From Todiramphus chloris collaris (taxonomy: Eukaryota; Chordata; Aves; Coraciiformes; Alcedinidae): a DNA stretch of 64,000 nt. The stretch lies in contig JANVCC010000021.1 of the NCBI GenBank assembly GCA_025345505.1, positions 26,659,253-26,723,252 of the forward strand, given 5' to 3'. Under the pieces are notes generated by a model, which was not told the origin of the DNA, did no database searches, and saw only the letters and a list, made by a program, of their open reading frames with translations. Each line of letters opens with the position of its first letter. The first letter of the stretch is position 1. Of the stretch, positions 23,401 to 37,495 are shown piece by piece. A program made the translations under genes and the position numbers.

Positions 23401-25860
23401 CTCCAGATTCCCTTAATACAGAAAACACTTAAAAGTAGCAGTCTGTGCGTGTTATCTAGGTTTTTCAACTACTCTTATGTTCATGGGGGGTTCAATAAAG
23501 TTGCTTAAAAATGAATACGTACTGACACATAACACTTTTTAGAGCACCCTGCCTCTAGCTGCCATGTCCAGGGGATGTGGATACAGGTTTTCCAGAGGTC
23601 CTGTGCCTTATCTGACAGCCTGCTGAGGAAGTCTGAAATGCATTAGAACAACTCAAATGAGGCTAGAAACCTGTGTTTAAGCAACAGAAATGACCCTGGT
23701 CATGTGGGCATAGTTTTACTGACCAGAATAGGTGTGTAGATGAATCACACATAGACACTTAGATGGTAAGTTTTGTTGAACTGAATCTTTCACCGGGTGC
23801 TCTCTTGCTTGGCTGCTGCTTACTAGTGGAACAAAGTGCCTGGCACTTTGTGGCTGGACAAACATAAGCCAAAGCTTGACCTTTGCTCCAAACAGTGGAC
23901 AGGCAGAGGTCAAGACAAGGTACAACTGTAGAGATGCACAGGGTATATGGAGGGTTCATGGAGAAAAAGAGAAAGCAAGTGAAAACTGGTGATCTCATAG
24001 TTGCATCATTCCCAAGAGACTCTTACAGCCAGAGAGAACTTCAGGGAGGGATGTAAAGGAGATTGGAGACTCGATTTTGTGGGAGTGTGGGATCTTCTAA
24101 GCAGCAACATGGAAAAATTGAGAAGCTGTTAACATAAGAATTTGCCTCAACATCTGATACTCCATGTGAGGGATTATCATGGTGAAAAGAGCAGCTCTAA
24201 AATTGGTGTGACTGACAAAATGTTCCTATGGAACAAGTCAAATGTGGTCAAAATGTCAGGCAGATATGCTGTCTGCAGCAAGTATATGAGTGGAGAAATG
24301 TTATTGTTGCCAAGGACAGAGATTAAAAATGTAGGAATAATCCAGAAGTGAAGCGCTAAAAGACTTCACTGTGTGAGTGGGCAGAAAAGGCCTTATCTTC
24401 TGCTGTTTAAAAATAAAATCTCAATTATATTAGTTTAGATGACAGTACCTAAGCAGAGATCCAAGATGAAGACTTGTTTATGGGCTTGAACAGTAAGTAG
24501 GATGATGGTATTTTCCACAGCAATAAAGAAAGTAACAGGGAAGGTGTGGGAGAAGAAAGATTAGAGAAAAATGCAAATAATCATTTTACCTGTCTATTCA
24601 ATTAACATCTAGGCCTACTTTGTAGCTTCCTGAAGCCTCAGTGTGGCATTCAGTAGATGACAAACATTAAAAATGAGGGACCCGCCAACACTTATTCAGG
24701 TAGAAATTTCAAATATTCTGGTATTTATTTCTCCACTATAAATAACTTTCTGCAATTTCAGTGTCCTAATTTTGTGTTCAAGGTAAAAAAAAGAAAAAAA
24801 AAAAGAGATGAAAAAGGCTTCAACAAAAAGTTACACTTTTTCGTTTAATGTGTAGGTATTTGGGCTAATAAAGCACCCTACTGAAACACAGGCAGAGATG
24901 CAAAAGTTGCAATCTCTTTTTAAAATATAATCTTCAAATACATATGCATTTCATTAAGTGACTGCTCAATTTATTTTTTTTTTTGTATTAGAATTGGATA
25001 TTCAATTACATTGCTCAAAATCAGTTTTATTACTCTAAACCCTTTGCACAGTACTTATCCCATCCCTAACAAAAAGATTTTGGAGATGGTAGTTTGATTG
25101 GTGTTTAAGTAAATGACTTGACGAGATATGTTTGGTCTTTCTTGGCTGTTCATAGGTTAGAGTGCAATTTCTGTCATTTTTATTTTGTTACATTAAATAA
25201 AGGATGAACTCAGAGGAAGTGTTATTGTTTACGGCTTGTATATTTTAACTGTGTATATGCAAAATAGTGTTTCACTTTTCTGGTACATAGCTGCTTGATT
25301 AAAAGAAACAAGTTACAGTGGTGACTGTAGACACTTTACCTTGTAAATTGTGTTTTAGAATAACTGCAACAAACAACATGTTTACAGCTAAGAGATACTT
25401 ATAAAAAACCCTGAAACTTTGATCATGAGGGATTTTAATTTCACAGATACTTACTGGGATAACAAGTATGCAAAACCTGTAAGGTGGGAAGCATGTTTCC
25501 AGAGGCAATGCATAATTGCTTACTTACTGAAGTCAGTTTATTGACTGAACTTCATGATCAGAGGCTCTTGGCACCCAGAGCTAGGAAATCAGCCCATCTT
25601 GATAAATAGAGCAGGGCTGATATAGGGATCACAAATTCACAATACAGAAAAGAGGACGAAGCAACACAATTAGTTTTGGCTCAGCGGAAGTTTTGTAAAA
25701 ATAAAAATACTATAAGGCTTGTTGATGGAGATAACTATATAAATTAGGGTTGTTGTCCTGGAAGATAAACAGGTTTTCATTATATGCCACAATATGAATT
25801 ACTTACGCCTTCACTTCAAGTAGAAGGAATAGCTTGTGGTAACATAAACAACTGAATGAT
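20461..25860. other. AT-rich unique DNA, no gene seen
   Basis: Nothing recognisable as a gene or a classified transposon. There is an A-rich tract at 24784-24806 and a T-rich run near 24972-24985. The stretch 23930-24560 is purine-rich on the plus strand and may be an old unclassified repeat, but I could not assign one. Around 25795-25860 the frame of the following pseudogene contains stops and no clear similarity. Confidence 0.5.
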
Positions 25861-26240
25861 CTTGATGGAAACAATGGAAGATCTCAAGACTGTGTAGGAA
25901 ACCTGGTGCAGAAAAAATGGGAATTATTTAAGAAACAGTTGGACGTGCTGCAGTTACAATTAATTCAGGCTAAGTCTCAACAGGGGGAATGTAACTCAGA
26001 CAATGTGCTTAAACACAGTGACAATAACAACATTTTTAAATGTCGGTTTGAGAAGGGAAGAGATTGTTATTTACAATTTTTAAAAATTGCAGAAGCTAAA
26101 AGATAATTAGAAGATCAAGAGGCGATACTGACTAGCACAAAATATTCCAAGTATGAATAAATGGCTTTCTCACAGCTGGTATGTTTGCAGCAGGTAGCAA
26201 AAGAAATGGAAATGGTCACTAAAAAGTGGTAGTTGAGATT
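25861..26240 (+). pseudogene. Decayed coiled-coil protein fragment, family unknown
   Basis: A single plus frame from about 25861 to 26240 reads like a real protein. It is rich in Lys, Glu and Gln with leucine spacing typical of a coiled coil. Segments include KKWELFKKQLDVLQLQLIQ, then FEKGRDCYLQFLKIAEAKR, LEDQEAILTSTKYSKYE, MAFSQLVCLQQVAKEMEM and TKKW. The frame is interrupted at 26104-26106 (TAA), 26158-26160 (TAA) and a TAG just after the TKKW segment. In each case the stop is one C-to-T change from a Gln codon (CAA or CAG), and the amphipathic pattern resumes immediately in the same frame with no frameshift. That is the signature of a cellular coding sequence decaying after loss of constraint. 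I cannot name the parent gene. No poly(A) tail was seen downstream, so it may be a relic exon rather than a processed copy. Chance remains possible. Confidence 0.42.
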
Positions 26241-29200
26241 ACCAGGCATAAAGAAATTAATGTGATTTCTCAAGAAAAAAGTACATTCCTTCTACTGTTA
26301 CACTGTTTTACAGAGGGAATACAGGGAAGAGTTGTTCTAAGATATGTTTCTGGTTCTTTTCTGGTTTAGATAAATTTGTAATTGATTTCAGTGTTGCAGC
26401 TTATGTGAGTAAGCCAAGTAAGAGCTGGTCTTTGGCATCGGTTAGAATGCCTTTAATTGGCTGGATGGAGGAATATAGGAAGGGAGCTTCATAGCAGCAT
26501 GACCACTGAGGGTTTACTTGATAAGAGAGTCAGTCCTGCTTCTGAAGAGGGTCTACAGCTTTTTTAGCTTTGTTGTAGAAGTTTATGCTTTTACACTGTA
26601 CTTCTGAGGGGACAGGATTTGTTCATGCACCTTGAGTATGATGGAAGAATAAAGGTTTTGCACTATCTACCTTAATGTTTTTGAATACACCTGTATGTAG
26701 AAATCAGACTTCTGTATCATACATGCTGGAATAGGGCAAGTTGTTTTTCAGGAGGCAGTTGTCCGTTTATGTAGTCACTCTTCAGCTCTGCTGGTTTTTG
26801 GTCTCTGTCAGGTTTTATTTTAGCTACAGATATAAATATTAGGGATGTGAATCCCGTCATAGTCTCTGGCAATTCAAGTTTAAGTAAAAATTCCACTGGA
26901 AATAGTTTTCCACTGAAAATTCCTTATAATTTCTTCTACTAGGATATCATTGCCTATAGAATACATCGGAGTTTGCCTGAAGCACTGACCTTTATTCTGT
27001 ACAGGAGCATTACATTTTAATTCATATACCTCTTATGCCATGTCTATACAGGCAAAAGATGGGACTTTCTAGGGTAATATAACAAGCTTACATTTGTATT
27101 CCCAGATGAGGGATTGGGAGAACAAGGAGGAATAATGCAATCAAAAGCACTCCAATGTGCAGACAGTGTAAAGCTATCAAGAGTGGAGCAGTCAGTGGGA
27201 GAGAATGCAAGAGCAAGTGGGATGATAAAACAGTGCTTATAGCTCTGTATGACACAAGTTGGACTTTATGCAGACAGGTGAACTGAATTTTGATCCTCCT
27301 TGTTTATAGAGCTCTGAGAATTTATAGTATGGGTCAAGGTGCACTTACATTTAGTAGAACTTCTTCACACCCAACAAAATATTGTACTGTCAATGGGATT
27401 CTACTATGTGTAAAGGCAGGTGATAAATCTATTGCTTTTTCATTTAATTCTCCATTCTTAAGGCCTATCTTTGGAAATTCATATGTCATTATTTGCTCTT
27501 TATTAACTTCTCTCTAATCTTTACTTATTTATCAGTGCGGTTAAAAAAAAAAATGACACAAAAGCATTTCAAATGAAATACAGCAAATTGGTCACCTGGA
27601 CTCATTAAAATTACTTCTGTATTCTGTGTCTGTGGTTATGAAAAGAGATCAAAATCAGTCATCATGTCTGTTTCTACTACAGCCCTAAAATCAGTAAGGA
27701 GCATGAAGTATCGTTTAGGGGCAAATTCTCAAGCAATGTCCCCAGTATTTTCATTTCAGAATTGAGACCCATCACTGACCTTTTCTTTTGTCTGTTTTAC
27801 CCTGAAATATTTTTATTTGTTAGTACTAAGTCAATCACAACACAGTGCTGTTATATTCAGGGTATGAGGAAATATACCTCTCATATAAGAAATGACATGT
27901 TAGATTTGCATGTCCAGAAACTTTCCTTGGTACTTAAAAACCAATCTAATCCAAACCAAACAAAAAAGACCTTGTAGGAATGATAGGCAGTGATGGAGAA
28001 TGTTACTCTGTTGATAAGAGAAATAAAATTTATGCTGATAAATATGTTATTTTTGCTGAAAATATGACCTCACGAGGTCTGTAGTTGCTCCTGTTTAATT
28101 TGATCTACTGGCATCGCTGGACAAATTTCTGTTCCCCTTGCACGCTCAACTCCTTTTGTGGGAAGGGTAAAGTGGAGGGATAATATATCATGAGAGGAGT
28201 CCACCTGGTGAACCTCAGCTGTGTAAAAGAATGAAGACCATGAAGCAATTGAACACTGGTTCCATGAAGCAACACACACAAACAGAAATTGTCAAATGGG
28301 GCTGGTCTTCAGCTTAGAGAAGCTTAATCAGGTTTCTTTTTTTCTTTCTATGTAAATTTGAAATCTTCTGCAAATATACAGTCTTGCATTTTATTTTAAA
28401 ATGCAACTCATATTTTAGCTTTACATTTACACACTTTAGCCTGCGGGAAAAAAGTCTTTAATTTATTTGACATGCCTGTTATAGTTACATCTGAATTAGG
28501 TGAGAGTACAGTACAGTCTTACTCTTGTTATATAGAAATCCAAAAGCTGCTCCTATTTCAGGTTTTATCTTAGATTTTAGTGCATTAATGTAGTGACAAA
28601 TGTTAGTAACTATAGTAAAAAAAGTTTAGTGAAAACATTTGTAATAGTTAGCAGAATAGAATAGCTATTTACTACTTCACATAAAGCTGTGTCCTAAGGT
28701 ATTTTTGTTGCTAACAAAGGATTAAGGTGTGTCCATGTGCTTTCCATTACATTTCTCTTATGACAGTAAGACTCTGCTAAGGGCAAAATGGCAACCATCT
28801 TCCTGGCTCAGTCTGCTGGAGGGCCACCACTGGGCTTGAGTAAATTACTTGCTATTAAGAAAAAGGATGTACTAAACCCTGACAAAGAGGGAGGAGGACA
28901 AGTATACATACACATAAGCAAATCTGACAATAGAGTGGAGTTATGCTAAGAGCACAAGGCCAGCGGAACACAGTGATTTCATGCAGCTGGAAATCATGTC
29001 TGTTCCAATACGTATTCACTGCAGCAAATGCAGCTTAGTAGAACTTTTATTCTGTAAGGAAATCTTCATAAACACAGGCCTTCTGCATTTTACTTGAACT
29101 GCCACATAGTGAGTGTTGTTGAAACGTAACTTTAAATAGCTTATGAAGACATCCCTATGAATTCAAAATTACTGTACTTGCAGAAAAAGCAACAATATCC

Positions 29201-31444
29201 ATCTGTAAATCCTTTAATCATAAGCATTAAAGAATAGTTCTTCAGAGAATCACAGGCTGCTGACTAAAGTTTACATTTTCTTGAGTAGCTTTTGGTGCTG
29301 CTAGCTATTTTTCTCATGCACATGATGCTGATATGAAGTGACACTTGCACCTGTTGTCACCATCTTATGGTAATTAGCATAGTGCCCTAAGTAGTAGCAG
29401 AGCCATCACATCCAAACATAAGCCATTAACATATTGCAGCTGTCATCAGTAGGGAAAGCTAATGGAGTTAGTGGATTTGCACACTACTGCATACCTTGGC
29501 TCAGCTAGCGTAACTCCCCATATTGGGGTCATTGGGGATAGGAAAAAGAAATGTGGGATGTAGCCAGTCAGGAGTGAAAGAATACATTTTACTGCAGGTT
29601 TACTTTCATGTATTATGCATGTCCTTCAAGGTCACTGCATGATCATTTATAAGATTTTAATGAGATATCAAAGTGGAAAGAATGGAATGTAATTAATGTG
29701 ATCATACAGGGAAGATACAGGTATAAAATAGCATGCATGAGGAAGTCAACAAAAAGTGGGAGCAGTGAAGAAAAAAGAAGGACTCTTTGGCCACATTTCA
29801 GCCTGTGAAACAATAATCTTTTTTTTTTTTTTTTTAGGGTACTTTTAGACACTTAACATCCTGACAGTTTTCCCCAGCTAACAGCAAAATAATGGAGGGA
29901 ATTAGAGAATGTGCATTCCATTGCTTCTCTGCACAGGCTGCCTGTGCTTTCCTGCTTTGGGGGAAATTGGGTAGCTTGTAGCTTAAAGTATATTAGACCT
30001 ACAGAAACTTAATACAGAGACTTAATAAACCCCTGAGTAGGAAAATTTTTTTAGAAACTTTCCCTACGATTACTGGTTGTTCCCTATTTTCTCCAGTTCC
30101 CACCTTCTTCTTTTTTTTTTTTTTTTTGCTGGGAAGAAGAACACAAATCAGGTTGGTTGTGGTTGTGGTCAGCGTCCCCAGTCCATGTGAGTACCAGCAT
30201 AAATGCTCGGAAGCAATGGGGAGGAGACAATATCTCAGCAATGCAAAAGGCAACCTGATCTAGGTAACTCAATTAGAGACTAACCCTGCCTTTCAAACTC
30301 GTCTACTTTGGCCTTTGGTAAACCACACAAGCCAACATTTTCAGACGTGGGTAAGTAGTTACACACTTAAATCTTTAAGTGGAAGAACACAGCTTTGCTG
30401 GAAAATACTTGCTTTCTCTTATACCATCAAGAACTCCATTCACCCTTCTGCTTTTGAAAAATATTCTGCAATTTGCCTCTTTCTAGGAGGGCTTTTCTAG
30501 GAATATAGTTGTTTGTAAAACAGATTTATCAAAACCCTACTTCAAACCTGAAGTGACTGCAGGGACTCTCTCAGATTTTGTGATGTCAATAGGACATTGA
30601 GCACCTAAGTATTCATGTCCACAGACACTGAATGTGCCACTGGAAACTGTACATCTTCAGTTTGTGCTGCTAATATTTACATTCTGAGCCAATTGAAAAG
30701 TCAAATGTATGTAAAAATCTACATTGCATGCAAAATCTTCAGTGTAATATTAATTTTTAAAGCAGTAATTATTTTCTTTTGACTTTTTTTATTTTTAAAT
30801 ACCTTTTGTATTTTTTTTAAATAATTAAATATAATTGTTTATTCTTACAGAAGAAAGCAACGTAATTTTTCCTTATCTTCCCATAATGATTAAAAAACCC
30901 AAGAAAGCAATACTATAATTCTAAAAAAAAAAAAATATGAGAATGTGAACTCAAGAAAATAAAGAAGTGTTTTATCAAAACAAGTTCACTTCGGGGATTT
31001 ACCGATATATGTATTTGCTAAGATATTTCCATTTAACCACATAATTTTAAATAATTACTTGAAAGAACTTATAAGTAAATATGTATATATGGCAGGTTAC
31101 ATATTAGTTAATTGGATTATGTACTTCTAAAATCTGGTTTTGTTTGAAAGAGAAGTAGCTGTCCAAGCTGAACTTCTATGATGTTTGTTCTGGGAAGAAG
31201 AGCTTACAGATGTAAGTCAAGAATGTCACAAATAGGAACCAGTGAACAGGATCTCCTGATTTGAATTCTGGGGAAAAATGATGAACAGAGAAAAAAGCAA
31301 ATATTTCTTCTTCATGTAAGTTCTTTATTTTGGTCTTTTTCTTCTTCACATAATTTTCTGCTTGACTTCCTTCCTTTTTCCATAGCATTTTCCTTTCTCA
31401 CCCCTTTCCAAGCTCTGCCACTTGTTCTTAATTTATGCCTAATT
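26241..31444. other. AT-rich unique DNA, no gene seen
   Basis: No transposon of recognisable family. Poly-T tracts lie at about 29818-29836 and 30110-30127. The interval 30690-31100 is extremely AT-rich (long A and T runs, TAATTAAATATAATTG-type words). Open frames are all below about 90 codons. Confidence 0.5.
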
Positions 31445-32062
31445 TTAATTTCTCTCTCCATCACTTAATATATCACCACTGAAATATATGTCCGAAGCCA
31501 CAACCTCGTAGAGGTGATGGGAGAGAGGACAATGTGGGTAACATCTTTCTCCTTGCTGAAGGAACTGTTTGCATATGTGGAAGGTCAGTTCATCCCACAG
31601 CAATGTCCATGTAATAATGCTTACAAAGGCACACCTTGGAAAACTCATTTCACACAGGACAGACCTATAATGAGGTTCCCAAAGTAAAATGTGCTTATCC
31701 AGCAGCAGATGGTAGTTCCAGCAGCTCCCTAATCTGTGACTCCCTCCAGCGGTTGGTTTACCATAGTTTACAAAAACAGGTTGACAAGTATGGGTTTGGT
31801 TTTTTTTCATTAAGCTGGCTATGGGAGGAGCTAGGCAAACAATATTGCCAGGAAAACACCAAATGGAGGAAGGAGAGAAGGAAAAGCAAATCCCTTCATT
31901 TTTAATATCTGTTGTCACAGAGGACCAGGACAGAGCGCCTTCCTCATGATGCTCCACTGAACACAATTCCTCAGTCAGGTACTGTGGGATACAGGCCAGC
32001 CTAACATCCTTCTGCTGCTGTCCAACTCTCTTGCTGTTGCCCTGTGTGAGGACATGTCCCAT
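31445..32062 (-). other. Unexplained 205-codon open frame, minus strand
   Basis: The frame starts at a true ATG (complement of 32060-32062) and stays open for 205 codons, the longest in the window outside the CR1 at the right edge. The predicted peptide begins MGHVLTQGNSKRVGQQQKDV. It is unusually rich in Cys, His and Trp, has no clear signal peptide or membrane segment, and matches nothing I recognise. Antisense frames at 31636-31905 (plus) and 31975-32231 (minus, other registers) overlap it. A long frame with this composition can arise by chance or inside an old LTR, so I do not call it a gene. There is no obvious promoter or polyadenylation signal. Confidence 0.2.
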
Positions 32063-35000
32063 GTCCTAATTTTGCAGTTACCTTGCTTTTTTTTCGGTTG
32101 AAGGAGCTCATATTGTTCAGATGCACAGTCTGTCTGGTGAAAAAAAGATGCAGGAAGGAGAGAAGATAAAATTTTGAGGTGTGTACATGGCAAAAAAATT
32201 GGAGACATGACAAAAACCTTCCAGTTTCCACTTCTGACCTTGTATAAATAAACTGGATTTTAAAGAGAGAGTAATTTTAGGAAAGTTGAGATAATCTCAG
32301 GCCTACAAAAAATCCAACAATTTAAAATTCATGAAGGTACCACCTTCTTATTTATAAAAGGTTAAGTTCCCCTAAGCTATGAAAGAAAAACACCCTCTGA
32401 AGACCTAGGAAGGCAGTAAACACTGGTGGCAAGTGACAGAAATTGATCCTGCTTTTCCATGCCTGTCATGTCTCTAAATTTTATTTCCACCATTTCTAGG
32501 GTACTGTGATAAGAGAGTCAGGGATAGGAAAAAGGATTGAGCTGAGGCAAGACTATGGCCCGAGGGCGATGGTACCTGAGTGTCTGACTTTTTCTCAATT
32601 AGTAGGTCTCCCTGACTGACTGTGAGATGTGCATCTAACTGGGGACTTAGACTGTTGCAAGGTATTGATTAGCCATAATGTGAAGTCAAATCTGAATAAA
32701 AAAGCATTGAGATCAAAAGCCTTTCATTGGAGACAGCATGCCCTCCAAGTCAAGGGTCTGCAGAATCTGATGAGCTCTGTTTCCTTTTTTGTCTGAGAGA
32801 GATTTCCACGGTTTACTCATAAAGGCTCTCTTGATAGGAATGTCCAGTGGGCCCTCTGTCAAAAAACCTGATGTCTCAGATTTGACAAGTGCTTGTTAGT
32901 TTTTCATCCCAGATCACTCAACATGCACACAAAACTAGAAGAGATGACGGTTAATAATGCCACGTTTCAAGTTGACTGCCCAGTCATTTTTGCTGGAAAA
33001 TGCACTGATTCAATCACTAACATTAAATTGTCTGCATTAAAGGAAAATAAAACATAGCCAGCCATGAAATGTATTGGTTTTCCAACTGCTAGGATGCACA
33101 GCTCAGTACAATTGATTGCATTGCCTTGTTTGATAGGAACAGTTTATCCAAATCACATATAAAGCAAAATAAACTTGTGGTTTATTAAAAATTACAGTAA
33201 TAAAAGAACCTGCAGCAGAGCAAATAGAGAGATTAGTTTTAATTAATCTTGGTTTTTTTTGGAATTTAGCTTTATTTTGACAAAAAATGTTGGCAAATGA
33301 AGAAATGATCCTCCACACCTTTACATGCATGAGCAACGTCCTGTCAAACAGTGCCAGTCCACTAGGAGAGCACATGAACCTAAATTTCTCCTCTGTCACA
33401 GTTCTATCCTGTGAGCCAGGGCTGATTTCTCTCAGAAACTCATAGGAGAGTGGAGGCTTATTTTTATGGACTATTCACTTGAAGAATTTACAAGCCAAGA
33501 GTTTAGGCTGGCAGAAATGAAGTATTTTGGTAATAATATCTCTGGTCATTATCATAGACTCCACGCTTTGTTTCTTCTTCTGTAGTTCACAATTTAAACC
33601 CCAGGGTGGAGCAGCAGCTGTGTGATGATGATAGACGGTGGGACACACTGGAGGTAACAAGAGTTCCTATTCATACTGGTGTATGAGACCATTGCATATG
33701 GAACAAAAAAGGCCAAAGTTTTGCTGAATGAACTGTAGCATTTACCCATTTTTGAGTAAATGCATGTTTACAGAGATCTTACAAGTGATACTTTATAGAC
33801 TTGAAATGCCTTCTTTTATATTTACAACATTTCTTGCTTCTATGGAACTGCTTGTCCCATATATAAGCAAAAGCCCCCTCCAAAATCCTCCTACCTCCCC
33901 ACCTCCACTTCCAGCACTAATGGTAGCTCCCAGAGGACTCACCCCAGCAGGCTGGGAATAGAACTCATTCTTCTTCTGTGCCAAAATGGATTTTAAGAGT
34001 GCTGTTCCACTCTCAAAGAAGCACCCTGACCATGGACATACGAGCTAGGGCATGTCTAAGTGTATGGACACAGGCACTGTGTAGGGGTGCAGGGCAGTCC
34101 TCTATCAGGGTGGGCACTCATGTTTCTTCTAGTGACTGGCAGATGATTCACCAGATAAAAAAAAGCAACAAAACCCCCCGAAGAAGCGTAATCAATCAAC
34201 CCTGACTATGATGGTTATGAGTTGCAAAAGCCCAGCTAAAGGATCATTTTTTTGTATCTACAGTCACAGTTGTGCAATCCAGACACATTTATGGACAAAT
34301 ACACACACAGGACAAAGAAGAGGTAGGAAACAGACTGCTGTTACAGAGCATGGGATGAAAGGGGGCCTTCAACCACAAGCCACCAAAATACAACTCGTGG
34401 TGTCTGGATGCATTGGGGCAGGAACATGATGACCTTGCAGTGGTCCCATGGTGAAAACCCTGTGATGTATTCAAGACAAGCCCTGTTACAAGCTCATTTT
34501 CCTTCCAGCAGAACCAGATTGGGTGAAATGTCTCTCCTTCCCGCAATGGTGTTTTCCATCACATGAGGGCTGGGCAGGGGGTGGGTCTTTCCCATCTATA
34601 TAGCAACAAATGGCAAAAGTGTGAGCTACTTCTCCAGGCCTTAAGCCTCCATTGCTCACAGCACTCCACTTCCAGCCCTTCCCAGCACAGCTCAAGGTTG
34701 TGAAAGCATAATGGAGCCCAAAATATTTCTTACTGCAAAGTATTCATTGTGGTAAATGTCGACTATAGCAATAAGGCACTGAAGGCTGTGCATTAGCAAG
34801 CTATTAGTGCATGCTGAGAGTGCTCTGGTTGCCTTCTAATGCACACTCTGCAATGGCCATTACAGAGTATGACTCATTATTTTTACATTTATTTCACATT
34901 TTTAAAAATCCTTTTCAAAACACTTTTGCACAATTTCAGGAGATGTGTTTTTTCAGAAGGAAAAACATGCTCCTTATGAATAAAATGTGAAAAGGGTAGG

Positions 35001-37369
35001 TAGAGATAGTTTTCAGTGCTTTTTGACTAAATCTGAAAGTGACTGATTCTCTCTTACCCCACTTTCTTTTCCTGTGGCTTTTTGGCTATCATAGACTGAT
35101 CTATCTCCTCCCAGAGTCATCCTTCTGCTTTTGCAGTTTCAGTTTATGATTGTGCAGCCATTTTATTTGATTAAAAATATCACTTTGGCAGATACATGAC
35201 ATTAGGTTCCTGTATTTCACACCAGCAAAAAATGTAAAATGTCCGTAAAAGTCATAAGTTGATCCTGGAAAGCAGTGTATGCCTTTAGCTGGGGAAGATG
35301 CCACATGTTCTATCCTTGAGCCTCTCATTTCTGTCTCTGACCTATAATGGTCTTTGCTTATCGCCACAAAATGTTGAAATTTTTGCTCATCTGACTTTTC
35401 CCTGTTGTGCATTGAGTGCAACAGTGTGACAGCCATACACAAAAGGCAGTATTGATGTAGGCAGGTTGCAATCACAACAGCTAAGCCTGCTAAGAGAAAT
35501 AAGGTTATGATCAATTAGTTCTACCTAACTTTAAATACCTGAGGTGTTTAAATTAGGACTATAATTGCTCTAGGCCACCTTAGTAATGAAGTGAAGGTTA
35601 GATGCTTCCAAAATGTATTTCATTCAACCTAAGGGCTAAATCATCCTCTTCTACTGACAAGATTTTACATGTCAGTGCTTCTAATTTTATCAGCTAAATG
35701 GTACAGGCAATACAACTTGGGATGAATCTGGGCTGGTTTTTTTTCCCCAACTTTGCTTTACTATTTAATGTTTAGGTATCTCCAGTGTGAATATATGTTC
35801 TTAAACCATCAGCTGTCTCTGTAATACTGGAATGTCAAAATAATGGTGTATTTTGCTGTTGATATCTGAGTAGCATGCTATGAGGTCCTTTGTGAAAATG
35901 CCCTAGAGAAAGGATGTTTAAAGAACAGATTGGAAAAAATATAGAAACTTACAAGGTATTTGGCAGGGGAGCACATAAAGATCACAATTCTTTGCAAAAC
36001 AATTGTGTATGTGAGTGGGAGAAGGTAGTACTGAAGTGCTGAAGTCTTTTTTTTTTTATGAAATATAGGATAGTTTAAATATATATATGGATTCAGACAC
36101 TTCACTACTTGAGTAAAACTGACACTGAAGGAATATTCAGTGTTATGTTACAGCCTCTGAAAACATAGCAAATGTCAGAAATTCCTCTTTTAAAGAGTCC
36201 TCACTCTTGTTCAATAACTTCAACTGTCAGAGCATGGAGCTGTATCAAAAAGGATTTCACAGAATCAAAAGGTTTGTTCCTTAGCAACTCTGTCAACAAA
36301 TTTAAATTGCTGCATATCATGGCTGTTCCATAATCATTTGCATGCAAGATTTGTAAACACAGATTTTCATTGTGCATCCAGTTGTCACGGCTGGTAGGGA
36401 GGCAAAAGGGGACAAACACTCCAGGGCAGGGGCAATGTAGGTTCCAAAGAAGAAGATGCAAAACTAAATAAAGTTTAGGTCACTTGACAAAAATCTTGTC
36501 CTATTAGTTTGCCCATGAAGTAGAGGCTGCAGAGGCAGCACACCTGGTCACAGATGTAGTACTGCAGTAGTCCACAAAGTCAAAAGAATGAGTTTTCTTT
36601 TTGTGATAAAAAACATTAAGGATCATATTTTGGATGCTGTTTACACAATAAACTAGAGGCCCAGCTGCACTGCAAACAGACATGTGTACGCTAGCTTTGA
36701 ATAAACTATAAACTTGTTTAATGCTTTGCTATACCAATAATATTATAGCTGAGGCAGTATGTGACCCGGTTGCTGTGCATTTCCGTGGGATTAAAGTAAG
36801 GCTTTTGCAGCGTGAGCTCAAGGCTGTGCTGGTGCAATTGCTGCACTAGGTGCTTCAAAGATTTTCAGATATGTCTGGGTGAACTCCACTCACACGTACA
36901 TCAGGAATGGTAGACTGACACACTTTTACCCTTTTTTTTTCCACTAGTGTCATTAAAGATTGTGGTTAGGAAGTGACTGATATAGTCCATTTTAATTTTT
37001 ATGTGATTTCAATTGTATTTATTATTTGCTGAGTGCCTATAATGCACATGGTGCTAGAGGACACATAATATTTAATGTGATGCATTTTAGATCCACTTTA
37101 TATAGTAGGCTAAACATATATATGTCTATATGTGCTCAGTATAAGAGACTAAGAGGTGCACACTTTATATGTCTGTGTTTTCAGATTTAATGAATTCATC
37201 TTATCCCACACACCTAATGGCTCATATACAAAATCTCAGCTCATTTCACATAACACCTCTGTTATAGGTTCAGTTATTGTTATAGATTTATTTAGTGTTA
37301 TTCATTTGTATTGCAATAATCTCAGAGGCTCCTGTTCTAAAAAAGCACTGTGAAAAACTGGAGCAAGAG
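32063..37369. other. AT-rich unique DNA, no gene seen
   Basis: No convincing genes or classified repeats. A minus frame at 35101-35514 begins with a hydrophobic stretch but starts at TTG right after a stop and an acceptor-like TTATTTCTCTTAGCAG, and is not recognisable. Around 37010-37060, TGCTGAGTGCCTATAATGCA and CATGGTGCTAGAGGACACA resemble the start of the old MIR-like repeat listed next. Confidence 0.5.
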
Positions 37370-37495
37370 ACCACCTTAAAGAACTTTCAGTTCATAAAAA
37401 TAAGACAGAGAAAACATAAGCACAAACTGGCAAAGTGACATCCCCAAATTCACAGTCCAGGCATGTGATGGAGACACAACAGGGTGTTGATTTTT
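37370..37495 (+). repeat. Ancient MIR-like remnant
   Basis: The words TTAAAGAACTTTCAGTTCAT, AATAAGACAGAGAAAACA, GGCAAAGTGACATCCCCAAA and TTCACAGTCCAGGCATGTGA follow, in order, the MIR-type tail 'aaagagcttacaatctaa...aagtgacttgcccaaggtcacacag'. The copy is old and diverged. The 37010-37060 piece could be the upstream part of the same copy, separated by about 300 bases. Confidence 0.4.

Noticed and set aside
35101-35514. 137-codon minus-strand frame with hydrophobic N-terminus
   Set aside because: It begins at TTG immediately after a stop and near an acceptor-like AG. There is no ATG at the start and no family resemblance, so it is probably chance.
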